From a virus: a stretch of 33,779 bases of DNA. Of the stretch, positions 1-7,252 are shown in pieces; position 1 is the first letter of the stretch; every line of letters begins with the position of its first letter. A program made the translations under genes and the position numbers. The notes under the pieces are model-generated. The model was not told the origin of the DNA. It did not search any database and saw only the letters and a list, made by a program, of their open reading frames with translations. The stretch covers positions 1 through 33,779 of the IMG/VR virus record IMGVR_UViG_3300009169_000817. One strand, 5' to 3'.

Positions 1-927
1 ATTCCAAGTGGTGGGACATTTTCTTATTCAACTGGTGCTGGTGGTTCTGTGACAATTCAAGTTAATGGTGTTGAATATATAATTGAACCAGCACCATCAA
101 CAATTGATATTCCAGTTTTGAATTCAGATGGAACACCAATTGGAATTGTTGACCCAGGTGTTCAGGTGGACATTGAAGATTCATTTATTGAAAATACCGA
201 TGCAAGTTATACGAATCAATTTCCATCGGCAACTACTTTTGTATTGCCTGATATTAATTTGACGCAACCCAATGGAAGCATTCAGTCAAATCCTTCTGCA
301 ATTGATTTATCGTGTACTTTGATTTCTGCATTGGCTACTCAGGATTTAAATGATGACCTTACACCTACTCAGATTAATCAAATACAACGTCAGCAACCAA
401 CGAGAAGCGGACAAGTAACGTCATTTCGTACTGGCGATGACGGAAATTTGCAAATGGGAATCGGTGCAAGTTTTTCTACATTATCGGATTTGAATATTTT
501 CGGAACAAATCAAAGATTTACTGATGAAACGGGAGCGCAAACTTATACTAATAATTTTGTTTTAGACCATTTAACTGGATTAATGTGGTATCGAACACCA
601 ACAACTGCGACACAATGGAACGGCGCTATTGATGGGGCGTTAGCAAGTACACAAGGCGGGTTCACCGATTGGGCTTTGCCAAATATTAATCAACTTGTTT
701 CTATTTGTAATTTTTCAACCGTTACAAATGCTTTATTAAATTATTTACCTTTCAACATTGCGGTAACGACATCAACGGACAGAATTTGGACAAGCACATC
801 ATTACCAAATTCAACAACAAATGCTTACACGTTACAATCGAATTCAACTTTTGCGGGAACGGGAAAAGCAACAACTCAATCGTATATTATTTGTCGAAAG
901 TTTATTCCCTCAGATTTTGGACTATAA
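1..927 (+). CDS. Tail adhesin-like protein with C-terminal DUF1566/Lcl-type domain, 5' truncated
   Basis: The reading frame is open from base 1, so the true start lies upstream; the GTG at 49 need not be the start. The visible 308 residues show a beta-rich, Ser/Thr/Pro-rich N-terminal part (LPDINLTQPNGS, typical of phage tail extensions) and a C-terminal region matching the DUF1566/Lcl_C family: LDHLTGLMWYR, then FTDWALPNINQL, then RIWTSTS. That family is found in collagen-like adhesins and phage receptor-binding proteins. It is followed by tail-fibre and lysis genes, which fits a virion adhesin. The fold assignment comes from motif recognition; the binding role is inference. It may be the C-terminal part of the gene cut at the right edge of the window. 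Confidence 0.75.
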   Translation: MPSGGTFSYSTGAGGSVTIQVNGVEYIIEPAPSTIDIPVLNSDGTPIGIVDPGVQVDIEDSFIENTDASYTNQFPSATTFVLPDINLTQPNGSIQSNPSAIDLSCTLISALATQDLNDDLTPTQINQIQRQQPTRSGQVTSFRTGDDGNLQMGIGASFSTLSDLNIFGTNQRFTDETGAQTYTNNFVLDHLTGLMWYRTPTTATQWNGAIDGALASTQGGFTDWALPNINQLVSICNFSTVTNALLNYLPFNIAVTTSTDRIWTSTSLPNSTTNAYTLQSNSTFAGTGKATTQSYIICRKFIPSDFGL

Positions 928-939
928 AAAATAAAAATT

Positions 940-1176
940 ATGAATTACAAATTTCCCGATTTTAATGTCGAAATAGTCAACCCAACAATAACGGTTGTTA
1001 ATGTTTCGGATAAAATACAATTAAAATATTGCGTCGTTTCAATTCTATTAGTGGATGAAGTTGGAACAAAATTCGGTTTCACGTTTCCAAACTTATTTAC
1101 ATACGTTGATTCGTGGGAAGATGCCGATATTGATGCTTGGGTTGATAAACAATTAGTAGCATATCAAGTAAAATGA
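940..1176 (+). CDS. Small phage protein of unknown function
   Basis: A 78-residue acidic protein with no domain I recognise. It has alternating hydrophobic residues suggesting beta strands and an aromatic/acidic C-terminal half (YVDSWEDADIDAWVD). It starts 12 bases after the adhesin-like gene behind an A-rich leader (aaaataaaaatt) and overlaps the fibre gene by 4 bases (ATGA). Its place between two adhesion genes suggests a small tail or fibre accessory, but this is inferred from position only. Confidence 0.7.
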   Translation: MNYKFPDFNVEIVNPTITVVNVSDKIQLKYCVVSILLVDEVGTKFGFTFPNLFTYVDSWEDADIDAWVDKQLVAYQVK

Positions 1177-2951
1177 ATATCAATCTTCAATTCGTAGCAG
1201 TAGGAACGGGAACGGTTGACGCAATCACGGCAACATATGCTCCAGTTCCATTATCGTTAATGGATAGAATGATGGTTCTATTCAGAGCAACGGGTGCGAA
1301 TGTAACAACAACACCAACATTCAACCCGAATGATTTGGGTGCGAAAGTAATTGTAAAAAAAGGCGGTGTTGCATTGGCGGTGGGTGATATTACTGGAGCG
1401 GGATTCGTTGGTCATTTAGTTTACGATGCTCCGAATGAGCGTTGGGAATTATTGAATCCTGGTGCATCAGGTGGCGGTGGTGGTTCAGTCAACTCGGTGA
1501 CCGATGATGCAAATGGAGTGGTTTCTGTCGACAATACAGACCCATCAAATCCAGTTATTGAATTCAACGGTGTAAATGTGGATGGAATTACAATGTCGGG
1601 TGATGGTACTTCGGGGAATCCATTGGTTGCAACTGGAGGAATATTGAAGGGAACAACATCAGGAACAGATACCTATACGACAACAATTACTGGAGTAGCT
1701 GCATACACAGATGGTGATGCTTATCTTATTAGATTTGGCAATGGAAATACAACGGTATGCACATTGAACATCAATTCACTTGGTGCAAAAGATTTATATC
1801 GAAATAACAATGGGCTTTTAATCGGTGGCGATATTATAGACGGTGCTGAAATGTTTTGTATTTACAATTCAACTTTAAACGGATTTCAACTTATAGGTAC
1901 TTCGCCAAACACGTTACTGGCTTACGTTACCAATGATGATTCCGTAACGATAACCAAAGGTCAACCAGTATATGCTTTTAGTGGCACAGGAGACCGTTTG
2001 ACGGTTAAGTTAGCATACAATACCACAGATGCAACTTCAGCACAAACGGTGGGACTTGTATTGTCCACGTCAATAGCAGCGAATCAAAAGGGATTAATTA
2101 TTGTTAATGGATTATTGGATGGATTAAGCACTTTGCCAACTTCAACTTTTGCCGATGGGGATGCAATCTACTTAGGTGCAACTGCTGGAACGATTACTAA
2201 TGTAAAGCCATCTGCTCCGAATCATTTAGTATATTTAGGTTTCGTTACAACTGCGAGTAATGGTAATGCTGGGCGAATGTATGTAAGGGTTCAGAATGGT
2301 TATGAGTTGGACGAGATTCACGATGTGAAAATTGTTACTCCATTAAATAACGAAGGAATTTTTTATAATAACTCGAATACATTATGGGAGAATAAGGCGG
2401 TTATCTCTGCATTGTCGGGAACGAAAGCAGAATTTGATACTGCGTGTTCAGATGGTGATTTTGTTTTTGTCGGGGATGCGGTATTGAATCCAGAAGGTTG
2501 GAATGTAATTGTTAAGAGTGCAAATCAAGATGTGACAAATAACGGAACTTTACAAGACGATACCGATTTACAATTCTCGGTCGTAGCGGGTGGGCATTAT
2601 ATGGTAAGCCTTGACCTTACTTACTCAGGTAGTAGTTCTTCAGGGGATTATAAATGTGCTTTTGCCGTAAGTTCGGGTACAATAAATGGATATGGAACAA
2701 CTCAATCTATTAACACAATTTCATCGGTACTAAATCTTATTATAACTGCTGCTGCTGCTTCTGGAACTACTGCTTTAGGATTCGGAACAGAAACAGATAT
2801 TGATAGGCTTGTTTATGCCAAACTTCAATTTTCATTTACTGCTTCAGCAAATGCAACTTTTTCATATAAATTTGCAAATAATGCGGCGGGTTCGGGTAGA
2901 ATATCGAGAACGTGGAAAGGTTCAATACTTAAATATAAAAGATTAGATTAA
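1173..2951 (+). CDS. Tail fibre / receptor-binding protein with duplicated domains
   Basis: A 592-residue protein rich in Gly, Thr, Asn and Ala, as in phage fibres. Residues about 20-95 and 170-245 are two copies of one domain, sharing the pattern N-x-T...N-LGAK...GDI...G...YD/YN...W/F-x-L. A Gly-rich linker at 98-104 and the phrase SGDGTSGNPLVA join them. Residues about 250-377 form a third domain (TKGQPVYAFSG to GRMYVRVQNG) often seen in phage structural proteins. Residues about 400-592 are beta-rich and could be the receptor-binding tip. The start overlaps the preceding stop by 4 bases. The fibre role is strongly suggested by composition and position; the receptor is unknown. Confidence 0.8.
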   Translation: MNINLQFVAVGTGTVDAITATYAPVPLSLMDRMMVLFRATGANVTTTPTFNPNDLGAKVIVKKGGVALAVGDITGAGFVGHLVYDAPNERWELLNPGASGGGGGSVNSVTDDANGVVSVDNTDPSNPVIEFNGVNVDGITMSGDGTSGNPLVATGGILKGTTSGTDTYTTTITGVAAYTDGDAYLIRFGNGNTTVCTLNINSLGAKDLYRNNNGLLIGGDIIDGAEMFCIYNSTLNGFQLIGTSPNTLLAYVTNDDSVTITKGQPVYAFSGTGDRLTVKLAYNTTDATSAQTVGLVLSTSIAANQKGLIIVNGLLDGLSTLPTSTFADGDAIYLGATAGTITNVKPSAPNHLVYLGFVTTASNGNAGRMYVRVQNGYELDEIHDVKIVTPLNNEGIFYNNSNTLWENKAVISALSGTKAEFDTACSDGDFVFVGDAVLNPEGWNVIVKSANQDVTNNGTLQDDTDLQFSVVAGGHYMVSLDLTYSGSSSSGDYKCAFAVSSGTINGYGTTQSINTISSVLNLIITAAAASGTTALGFGTETDIDRLVYAKLQFSFTASANATFSYKFANNAAGSGRISRTWKGSILKYKRLD

Positions 2952-2952
2952 T

Positions 2953-3303
2953 ATGGGTTTAGAAATTAGCAAAGGACTTCCAACGCAAGTCACAAATGAG
3001 GATGGCACAATTAGCACAATAGATGCAAAAAAAATATACATTAAAGGAACGGATATTGAATTGCAATCAGTATACGGAAGAGCATCATTAATCTGTTCAC
3101 AGGATGGATTCACAATATCGGTTACCGTTAAGACTTATATTGATTATTACGCATACAAAAACGCAAGTGAAGTGATTACTGATATTAGTCAATTATCATT
3201 TGACTTTGTGATTTTGGAAACGGAAACGCAATCGATTGACGTGGCTCTTGAATATGCGAAAAATAGATTTATCGAATTAGGTTATACTTGCATAATAAAT
3301 TAA
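2953..3303 (+). CDS. Hypothetical protein in tail-fibre region
   Basis: A 116-residue protein with no recognised domain and no membrane segment or signal peptide. The N-terminal half looks beta-rich and the C-terminal part is amphipathic (IDVALEYAKNRFIELGY). It starts one base after the fibre gene stop and ends one base before the holin-like gene, so it is co-transcribed with both. It could be a fibre chaperone or a minor tail component; nothing in the sequence decides between them. Confidence 0.7.
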   Translation: MGLEISKGLPTQVTNEDGTISTIDAKKIYIKGTDIELQSVYGRASLICSQDGFTISVTVKTYIDYYAYKNASEVITDISQLSFDFVILETETQSIDVALEYAKNRFIELGYTCIIN

Positions 3304-3304
3304 T

Positions 3305-3598
3305 ATGGATATTCTAAACGAAATAGCCAAACAATCTTTACTCGTTGCATTCGCAATCGCAGTTATTATGTGGCTATTGTCCGATAGGAAAGAAATGAAG
3401 AAGGAAATCAAATTACTTCAAGAATATGTATTTTTGCAATCACGAAAGCAAACAGAACGGGAGAAGGAAATCAGCGACGAAAAACGAGAAGACTTGGAAG
3501 CTACATTGAACAATATAAATTCACAAGTAAACGCAATAAAAAATCAAACTGATGCAATTAAAGAACTCGCAAATCAAGTCCGCTATGACCGAAAGTAA
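3305..3598 (+). CDS. BhlA/UviB-like membrane plus coiled-coil protein (candidate holin)
   Basis: A 97-residue protein. Residues about 8-25 are one hydrophobic segment (SLLVAFAIAVIMWLL), followed by a charged region rich in Lys, Glu and Gln that should form a coiled coil (about 28-95). One N-terminal helix plus a charged tail is the layout of BhlA/UviB-type holin-like proteins, and the next full gene is the endolysin. The length fits that family. A role in lysis is therefore likely, but a two-helix candidate holin also sits at 4228, so this one could be an accessory or antiholin. Confidence 0.65.
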   Translation: MDILNEIAKQSLLVAFAIAVIMWLLSDRKEMKKEIKLLQEYVFLQSRKQTEREKEISDEKREDLEATLNNINSQVNAIKNQTDAIKELANQVRYDRK

Positions 3599-3725
3599 AA
3601 AACAAAAAAACGAAAGTAGTAAACGAATAAAAAAAGCTTTATTCAAATACTCAGACGAAATTTGCAAGGAAGCAATTGAAGTCTCGAATCAAATAATTCA
3701 TTCACTTAACACGAAGGTAGCGTGA
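3585..3725 (+). CDS. Small basic protein, 46 residues
   Basis: A short reading frame starting inside the last 14 bases of the holin-like gene and ending at the TGA that overlaps the endolysin GTG start (GTGA). The product is Lys/Asn/Glu-rich with a helical C-terminal half (EAIEVSNQIIHSL). No domain is recognised. It fills the only gap in the lysis operon and is coupled at both ends, which supports translation; its short length keeps confidence moderate. Confidence 0.5.
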   Translation: MTESKKQKNESSKRIKKALFKYSDEICKEAIEVSNQIIHSLNTKVA

Positions 3726-4231
3726 GTAAAAAAATTAGAGAAGCCATTTGGGCATATTGTGAGCAAGAACTTGGTACTACCGAATTTCCCGCTGGAAGTA
3801 ACATCGTAAAGTATAACAATCACTACTACGAAAAAGGTCATAGATATTTCCTTTCGCCAAAAGATTATCCCTGGTGCGGCAGTTTCTGCTGGGAAGCATA
3901 TTTGCAAGGTGGATTCGAGATTCCAAAAGAATATCAAGTGCATTATGTTCCTACAACGTACTACAAGGCGAAAATAAAAAAGTTCACCACGAAAGAACCG
4001 AAGCTTGGCGATTTGATAATCTTTGAATTCGCAAGTGATAACGACAACGAGATTGACCATATCGGTATCTTTGGCGAATGGATTGTAAAGAACCATTCAT
4101 TCACAACGATTGAAGGAAATACTTCATCAAGCGACAAGGGAAGCCAGTCGAATGGTGGTGGAGTCTTCAAAAAAAGGAGAGAGATGAAAGATGTTTTGGC
4201 TTTTGTAAACTTAATCGATAATATAAAATGA
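3722..4231 (+). CDS. CHAP-type endolysin (peptidoglycan amidase/peptidase)
   Basis: A 169-residue protein with the CHAP/NlpC-like layout: catalytic Cys52 in PWCGSFCW, His113 in IDHIGIF, and a third polar residue around Glu131-Asn133 in IEGNTS. The segment KLGDLIIFEF precedes the His, as usual in CHAP domains. The N-terminal pattern (GTTEFPAGSNIVKYN) is common in phage endolysins. No signal peptide is present, so export would need a holin, and candidates lie on both sides. The GTG start at 3722 overlaps the previous stop, and no ATG lies near it. It would cut cell wall peptide or amide bonds at the end of infection. Confidence 0.88.
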   Translation: MSKKIREAIWAYCEQELGTTEFPAGSNIVKYNNHYYEKGHRYFLSPKDYPWCGSFCWEAYLQGGFEIPKEYQVHYVPTTYYKAKIKKFTTKEPKLGDLIIFEFASDNDNEIDHIGIFGEWIVKNHSFTTIEGNTSSSDKGSQSNGGGVFKKRREMKDVLAFVNLIDNIK

Positions 4232-4422
4232 AAAAATTAAGTAGGTACTATTCACCTACTCCGAAGAAATGGAGAAAGCTGGGTGATTCATTATTGGCGG
4301 TAAGCACAATGGTCACAACTTACGCAATTGCTGAAGATATGAAAACATTCTCATTGATAGCTTTGGGCATTGGTGTTGTCGGGAAATTCTTGACCAATTT
4401 TTTTACCGAAGATGATAAATAA
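4228..4422 (+). CDS. Small two-helix membrane protein, probable holin
   Basis: A 64-residue protein with a basic N-terminus (PTPKKWRKLGDSLL) and two hydrophobic stretches separated by a short polar turn (EDM): about residues 21-36 and 40-59. Such proteins next to the lysin are frequent in Bacteroidota phages and are taken as holins. It overlaps the endolysin stop by 4 bases and the spanin-like gene by 11. Its acidic C-terminus (TEDDK) and small size suit a class II holin. The role is inferred from topology and position. Confidence 0.75.
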   Translation: MKKLSRYYSPTPKKWRKLGDSLLAVSTMVTTYAIAEDMKTFSLIALGIGVVGKFLTNFFTEDDK

Positions 4423-4720
4423 AAATCTTGTTATTGCATTCCTTATCTTGCTTGTCATAGTAAGCTTGGCAATAATGCCATTGAGAAGGAAAGAACCAAC
4501 AATTATTCAAGATGATTCAATCCTAATCAAAGCCAGGGAGCATTTCCAAAAGAAGCGGACGAAAGATTCATTGGAAATTGTTAGGTTAAAAAATAACAAG
4601 ACAATAATCCGTGATTCAATTTTTATCGAACGGATTAAATATAAAATTATTTATGAAAAAATTACTCATTCTACTTCTGTCGAGCGTAATGCTGCCTTCG
4701 ATAGTTTACTCTCAAACTGA
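4412..4720 (+). CDS. Inner-membrane spanin-like protein
   Basis: A 102-residue protein with one N-terminal membrane helix (about residues 5-23, LVIAFLILLVIVSLAIM), a basic stop-transfer (PLRRKE), and then a long charged helix likely to lie in the periplasm. This is the layout of Rz-type i-spanins. Its last 68 bases overlap out of frame with the start of the next gene, which encodes a signal peptide, as in nested Rz/Rz1 pairs. Spanins disrupt the outer membrane during lysis, which fits a Gram-negative host. Sequence similarity to known Rz is not evident, so the call rests on topology and arrangement. Confidence 0.6.
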   Translation: MINKNLVIAFLILLVIVSLAIMPLRRKEPTIIQDDSILIKAREHFQKKRTKDSLEIVRLKNNKTIIRDSIFIERIKYKIIYEKITHSTSVERNAAFDSLLSN

Positions 4721-5036
4721 TTCCCTTCGATGCTTTACCGTTTCCCAACAAAATGAGTTAATCACTAAGCTGGTTCATCGGCTTGAACTGATTAACGAGA
4801 ATTCAAGATTGATTCGATTGGATAAAAAAAGCGATTCGATTATCGCAATTCAGAACTCAACCATTTTTGATTTAACAAACGAAAAAGATTTGTTGGCACT
4901 TGCATACGAAAACAAAAAGAAAGCATTTGAAACGGAACGAAACAATGCTGAAAAGGAAATAAAGCGGAAAAGGTTCTGGCGAGGCTCAACGATTACGGTT
5001 GGAATTATCGGCTCGGTGCTATATCTATTGAAATAA
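4653..5036 (+). CDS. Exported coiled-coil protein nested with the i-spanin gene
   Basis: A 127-residue protein when started at 4653. That start is chosen because it gives a clean signal peptide (MKKLLILLLSSVMLPSIVYS, cut before Q); an upstream ATG at 4611 would bury it. The middle is a long charged coiled coil, and the C-terminus has a second hydrophobic segment (TITVGIIGSVLYLL). No lipobox cysteine follows the signal peptide, so it is not a classical Rz1 lipoprotein. It may be the outer partner of a spanin complex or another envelope protein. It is the last gene before the terminator at 5081. Confidence 0.65.
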   Translation: MKKLLILLLSSVMLPSIVYSQTDSLRCFTVSQQNELITKLVHRLELINENSRLIRLDKKSDSIIAIQNSTIFDLTNEKDLLALAYENKKKAFETERNNAEKEIKRKRFWRGSTITVGIIGSVLYLLK

Positions 5037-5080
5037 TTACTATATTTAAAGTCTTGTTTTGTTTTCGATTGTTTTCGCAG

Positions 5081-5108
5081 AAGCCACCATAATCGGTGGC
5101 TTTTGTGT
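5081..5108 (+). terminator. Intrinsic terminator after the lysis operon
   Basis: A perfect 8-base-pair stem (aagccacc, 5081-5088, with ggtggctt, 5095-5102) and a 6-base loop are followed by a T-rich stretch (ttgtgttt). It lies 45 bases after the last lysis gene and before the early promoter, so it would end late transcription. Confidence 0.8.
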
Positions 5109-5143
5109 TTCAAGTAGTTAGGGTTGCTAAAAAATTATTTTCG

Positions 5144-5174
5144 TGTCAGATTGTTGACTTGTCAGAAAACTGAC
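5144..5174. promoter_or_regulatory. Candidate operator overlapping the early promoter
   Basis: A perfect inverted repeat gtcag-aaaa-ctgac occupies 5161-5174 in the promoter spacer and abuts the -7 box. A direct copy of tgtcag occurs at 5144-5149 and 5160-5165, and a related gttgac lies at 5153-5158. Repeated half-sites between promoter elements are what a repressor site would look like. Candidate binders are the HTH proteins encoded at 5950 and 12607; this is inference. Confidence 0.5.
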
Positions 5175-5182
5175 TATCTTTG
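5154..5182 (+). promoter_or_regulatory. Bacteroidota-type promoter of the early operon
   Basis: TTG at 5154-5156, an 18-base spacer, and TATCTTTG at 5175-5182 match the known Bacteroidota sigma consensus (TTG near -33, TAnnTTTG near -7). Transcription would start near 5188, about 16 bases before the ATG at 5204. It sits just after the late terminator. Confidence 0.75.
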
Positions 5183-5203
5183 ACGAAACAAAACAAAAAC
5201 AAT

Positions 5204-5938
5204 ATGTCGTTAAAAATCGGATTTGCAAACACATTCTATACTCTTTGGGACGTATCAAGCGAAGATTGTTATTCCACCACTCCAAATGGTGTACACTACC
5301 TTTCGCACACCAAGACCAACTATTTCTATTTTCAGAATCTATCGAAGACCTTAGAGGTTGCCATTGAAAAAGCAAAGGAAAAAGGCTGCACAGACCTTGT
5401 TCCGAGCGATTCGCTCAGAGGTCACTCACGTTCATTCTCTGACACTATCACCCACCCGAAACCATTATATGCCGACTGGCAGTTTGTGAATGGCAAATAC
5501 GAAGGTCAAGACATTAGATTGTCAAACGACTTGAAGTATCTATTATGGTACTACAACGAAAAGGATTGCTTGGTGTCGGCTGCGAGAGTTTGTGAACTGG
5601 ATTCATATTATACTTTGGTTGATGGTCAACTTTTGACTGCGAGTGATTTAATTTTAAGAGATATCAGACAAGGGAAATATGAGTTGGAAGCAGTGTCTAA
5701 TTTTAAAGGTGATGAAGATGGTTATACTTGGATAAATGTAAAAATCGAAGCCAAAACAGATGACGAGCAAAAAGTAATGGATGAAAATCCATATGGCATC
5801 CAAATAAGTATTCTTAGTGAAGGTTTGAATTTACTTAGAAAAGAATATAAAGGATTTGTTTACTTCACTCCAAAAGGTATGAGAAGTTTTAAGGGGAAAA
5901 AATTCACAATTAACAACCAAATAATCACAATCAAATAA
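5204..5938 (+). CDS. First early-operon protein, unknown function
   Basis: A 244-residue protein of unknown function. The ATG at 5204 is chosen because the in-frame TTG at 5180 lies inside the promoter -7 box and would not be transcribed. The sequence has a compact N-terminus (LKIGFANTFYTLWDVSSE), a central LSNDLKYLLWYYNEKDCLVS, and a C-terminal segment resembling a short beta domain (FTPKGMRSFKGKKFTIN). There is no signal peptide or membrane helix. As the first gene after the early promoter it is probably made soon after infection. I recall similar unnamed proteins in Bacteroidota mobile elements but cannot assign a function. Confidence 0.75.
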   Translation: MSLKIGFANTFYTLWDVSSEDCYSTTPNGVHYLSHTKTNYFYFQNLSKTLEVAIEKAKEKGCTDLVPSDSLRGHSRSFSDTITHPKPLYADWQFVNGKYEGQDIRLSNDLKYLLWYYNEKDCLVSAARVCELDSYYTLVDGQLLTASDLILRDIRQGKYELEAVSNFKGDEDGYTWINVKIEAKTDDEQKVMDENPYGIQISILSEGLNLLRKEYKGFVYFTPKGMRSFKGKKFTINNQIITIK

Positions 5939-5949
5939 ACCAAACCACT

Positions 5950-6186
5950 ATGAAAATCGACATTCAAAAAGCAATCAATTACTTTAACACGGTCAGTCAA
6001 CCAGACAAGGCAATGACCATCGGTTCACTTGCTCAGATGCTGGGTGTGTCCGTGAATACCTTGAAGCTGATGCAACGCAACACAACAGACAAGGCAAACA
6101 TCAAGACCATTGTCAGAATCTCGGAAATCACTGGATTGCCAATCTGCGAATTCGTTCCAATCGAGAAATCAAAACTTGTAGGATGA
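5950..6186 (+). CDS. Small helix-turn-helix DNA-binding protein
   Basis: A 78-residue protein with an HTH-like core at about residues 22-60: TIGSLAQMLGVSVNTLKLM, then a second helical part ending VRISEITGLPICEFV, resembling the Cro/XRE fold in which a helix-turn-helix is followed by a residence-type helix pair. It is encoded second in the early operon, 11 bases after the preceding gene, and overlaps the next by 4 bases. A plausible role is control of the early promoter through the inverted repeat at 5161. The regulatory target is inferred. Confidence 0.6.
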   Translation: MKIDIQKAINYFNTVSQPDKAMTIGSLAQMLGVSVNTLKLMQRNTTDKANIKTIVRISEITGLPICEFVPIEKSKLVG

Positions 6187-6428
6187 GAAAGCAACTTAAC
6201 GACATCCTTGACTATTTAGGAGCAAATGGAATCATCGAGTATAAACTCGAAGCAAATTGCAACCCATCATTCATTTCAAGCGGTCAAATCTGCAAGATAT
6301 CAATTGAGTGGGAAGAGCAGTTCATCAAGTGCAAGACATTCATATTCGCTCACGAAAACGCATCTGAAAAAATGCAATCACAATTTATCCAAACAAGAAA
6401 CATTTTAATCAAAAACATTCAAAAATGA
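6183..6428 (+). CDS. Hypothetical early protein
   Basis: An 81-residue protein with no recognised domain. The N-terminal helix (RKQLNDILDYLGANGIIEY) is followed by beta-like segments and a C-terminal helix (SQFIQTRNILIKNIQK). It overlaps its upstream and downstream neighbours by 4 bases each, so it belongs to the early translational chain. An overlapping frame at 6226-6408 looks like a shadow and is not called. Confidence 0.65.
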   Translation: MRKQLNDILDYLGANGIIEYKLEANCNPSFISSGQICKISIEWEEQFIKCKTFIFAHENASEKMQSQFIQTRNILIKNIQK

Positions 6429-6613
6429 AAACTACCTACACTTTCGACCAGTACGTTCAGCTTTGCTCAACGGTTGATTCTTTCCACGAAATGGAAATTC
6501 TATGCGAATTATTAAGCGTGGAATGCAAACTATTCAAGGAAGAAGAAATGCTATACCTATTAGATTTAACGAGCAACAGACTTAATGTAATAATGAAGAA
6601 CAATGCAAACTGA
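6425..6613 (+). CDS. Hypothetical early protein
   Basis: A 62-residue acidic, mostly helical protein (FDQYVQLCSTVDSFHEMEIL). No domain is recognised. It starts on an ATGA overlap with the preceding gene and overlaps the next by 11 bases. Its size and position are typical of phage early genes that modify host processes, but no specific role can be read from the sequence. Confidence 0.6.
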   Translation: MKTTYTFDQYVQLCSTVDSFHEMEILCELLSVECKLFKEEEMLYLLDLTSNRLNVIMKNNAN

Positions 6614-6812
6614 AATCGATGTTCCGCAATGCGTTATTGATTTCGCCTATAAACGAATCAGCCAAATCAATAAGCAATTAAATGCGATTCAATCAATCCA
6701 CATCAGTTGCAACGATGATACCGAAACTATGAAGGACTTGAAAGAAATGGAACGACAAAAACAAAAACTTATATGGTTCGTCAAATTTTACTCACAAACA
6801 CTAAACAAATGA
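6603..6812 (+). CDS. Hypothetical early coiled-coil protein
   Basis: A 69-residue protein that appears almost wholly helical, with regularly spaced hydrophobic residues and many Gln, Lys and Glu (RISQINKQLNAIQSI, then EMERQKQKLIWFVKF). It may form a short coiled coil. It overlaps the previous gene by 11 bases and the next by 4. No function can be assigned. Confidence 0.6.
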   Translation: MQTEIDVPQCVIDFAYKRISQINKQLNAIQSIHISCNDDTETMKDLKEMERQKQKLIWFVKFYSQTLNK

Positions 6813-7036
6813 TAATCGAAATAGAACTAACAGGTAACTTAACTACTATGATTGTAGAAGTCTACGGTTACTTTACTGGAAGAACAGAAGCTACCTACTG
6901 GCAACCTTCTGAAGGCGGTTACTTTGAAATTGATAAAATTGAATGTAATGGTAAAAATATTACTAAAAGATTAAGCAAGTGCGAAGGATTAATTGACCAA
7001 ATAGAAAATCACATCGACGAAAATTATAACAATTAA
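6809..7036 (+). CDS. Conserved small phage early protein
   Basis: A 75-residue protein. The start at 6809 is chosen over an ATG at 6773 because it makes the usual 4-base overlap with the preceding stop. The pattern MIIEIEL..., a central aromatic YWQPSEGGYFEIDKI and then NGKNITKRLSK resembles a family of small early proteins in Bacteroidota phages whose members begin with IEVEL and end with an NGxDIT helix. Function is unknown. Confidence 0.6.
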   Translation: MIIEIELTGNLTTMIVEVYGYFTGRTEATYWQPSEGGYFEIDKIECNGKNITKRLSKCEGLIDQIENHIDENYNN

Positions 7037-7048
7037 AAACAAAACAAA

Positions 7049-7246
7049 ATGGAAAACAAAAAAATTAAAATCGAAATTAGAAAAGAAACCTTTTCAACTG
7101 GCAAGGTCAACTTTTGGATTTACAAGGACGGTCTTGCTTACTGCCTTGAATATACTGAAGAAGAAGCAATCAAAAAGTTTAATGAGTTGGTTGAAAAAAC
7201 CAAAGTCAAATCAACGGAAACAATAATCAAATCAATCGAAATCTAA
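7049..7246 (+). CDS. Hypothetical small early protein
   Basis: A 65-residue Lys/Glu-rich protein. It seems to hold a short beta sheet (IKIEIRKETFSTGKVNFWIY) followed by a helix (TEEEAIKKFNELVEK). An A-rich leader (aaaaacaaaacaaa) precedes the ATG. It lies 12 bases after the previous gene and 6 before the exonuclease partner gene. No domain is recognised. Confidence 0.65.
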   Translation: MENKKIKIEIRKETFSTGKVNFWIYKDGLAYCLEYTEEEAIKKFNELVEKTKVKSTETIIKSIEI

Positions 7247-7252
7247 ACAACT

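Noticed and set aside
520-927. Diversity-generating retroelement with the DUF1566 region as variable target
   Set aside because: No reverse transcriptase gene or second near-identical template repeat is seen in the window. The lectin-like domain alone is not enough.
3698-4096. Minus-strand frame of 132 residues opposite the endolysin
   Set aside because: The plus strand encodes a complete CHAP domain with catalytic residues; the minus frame is a shadow.
4611-4652. Upstream ATG start at 4611 for the exported coiled-coil protein
   Set aside because: It would place 14 residues before a clear signal peptide that starts with MKKLL at 4653.
5180-5203. Upstream TTG start at 5180 for the first early gene
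   Set aside because: It falls within the promoter -7 box, so it would not be in the mRNA.
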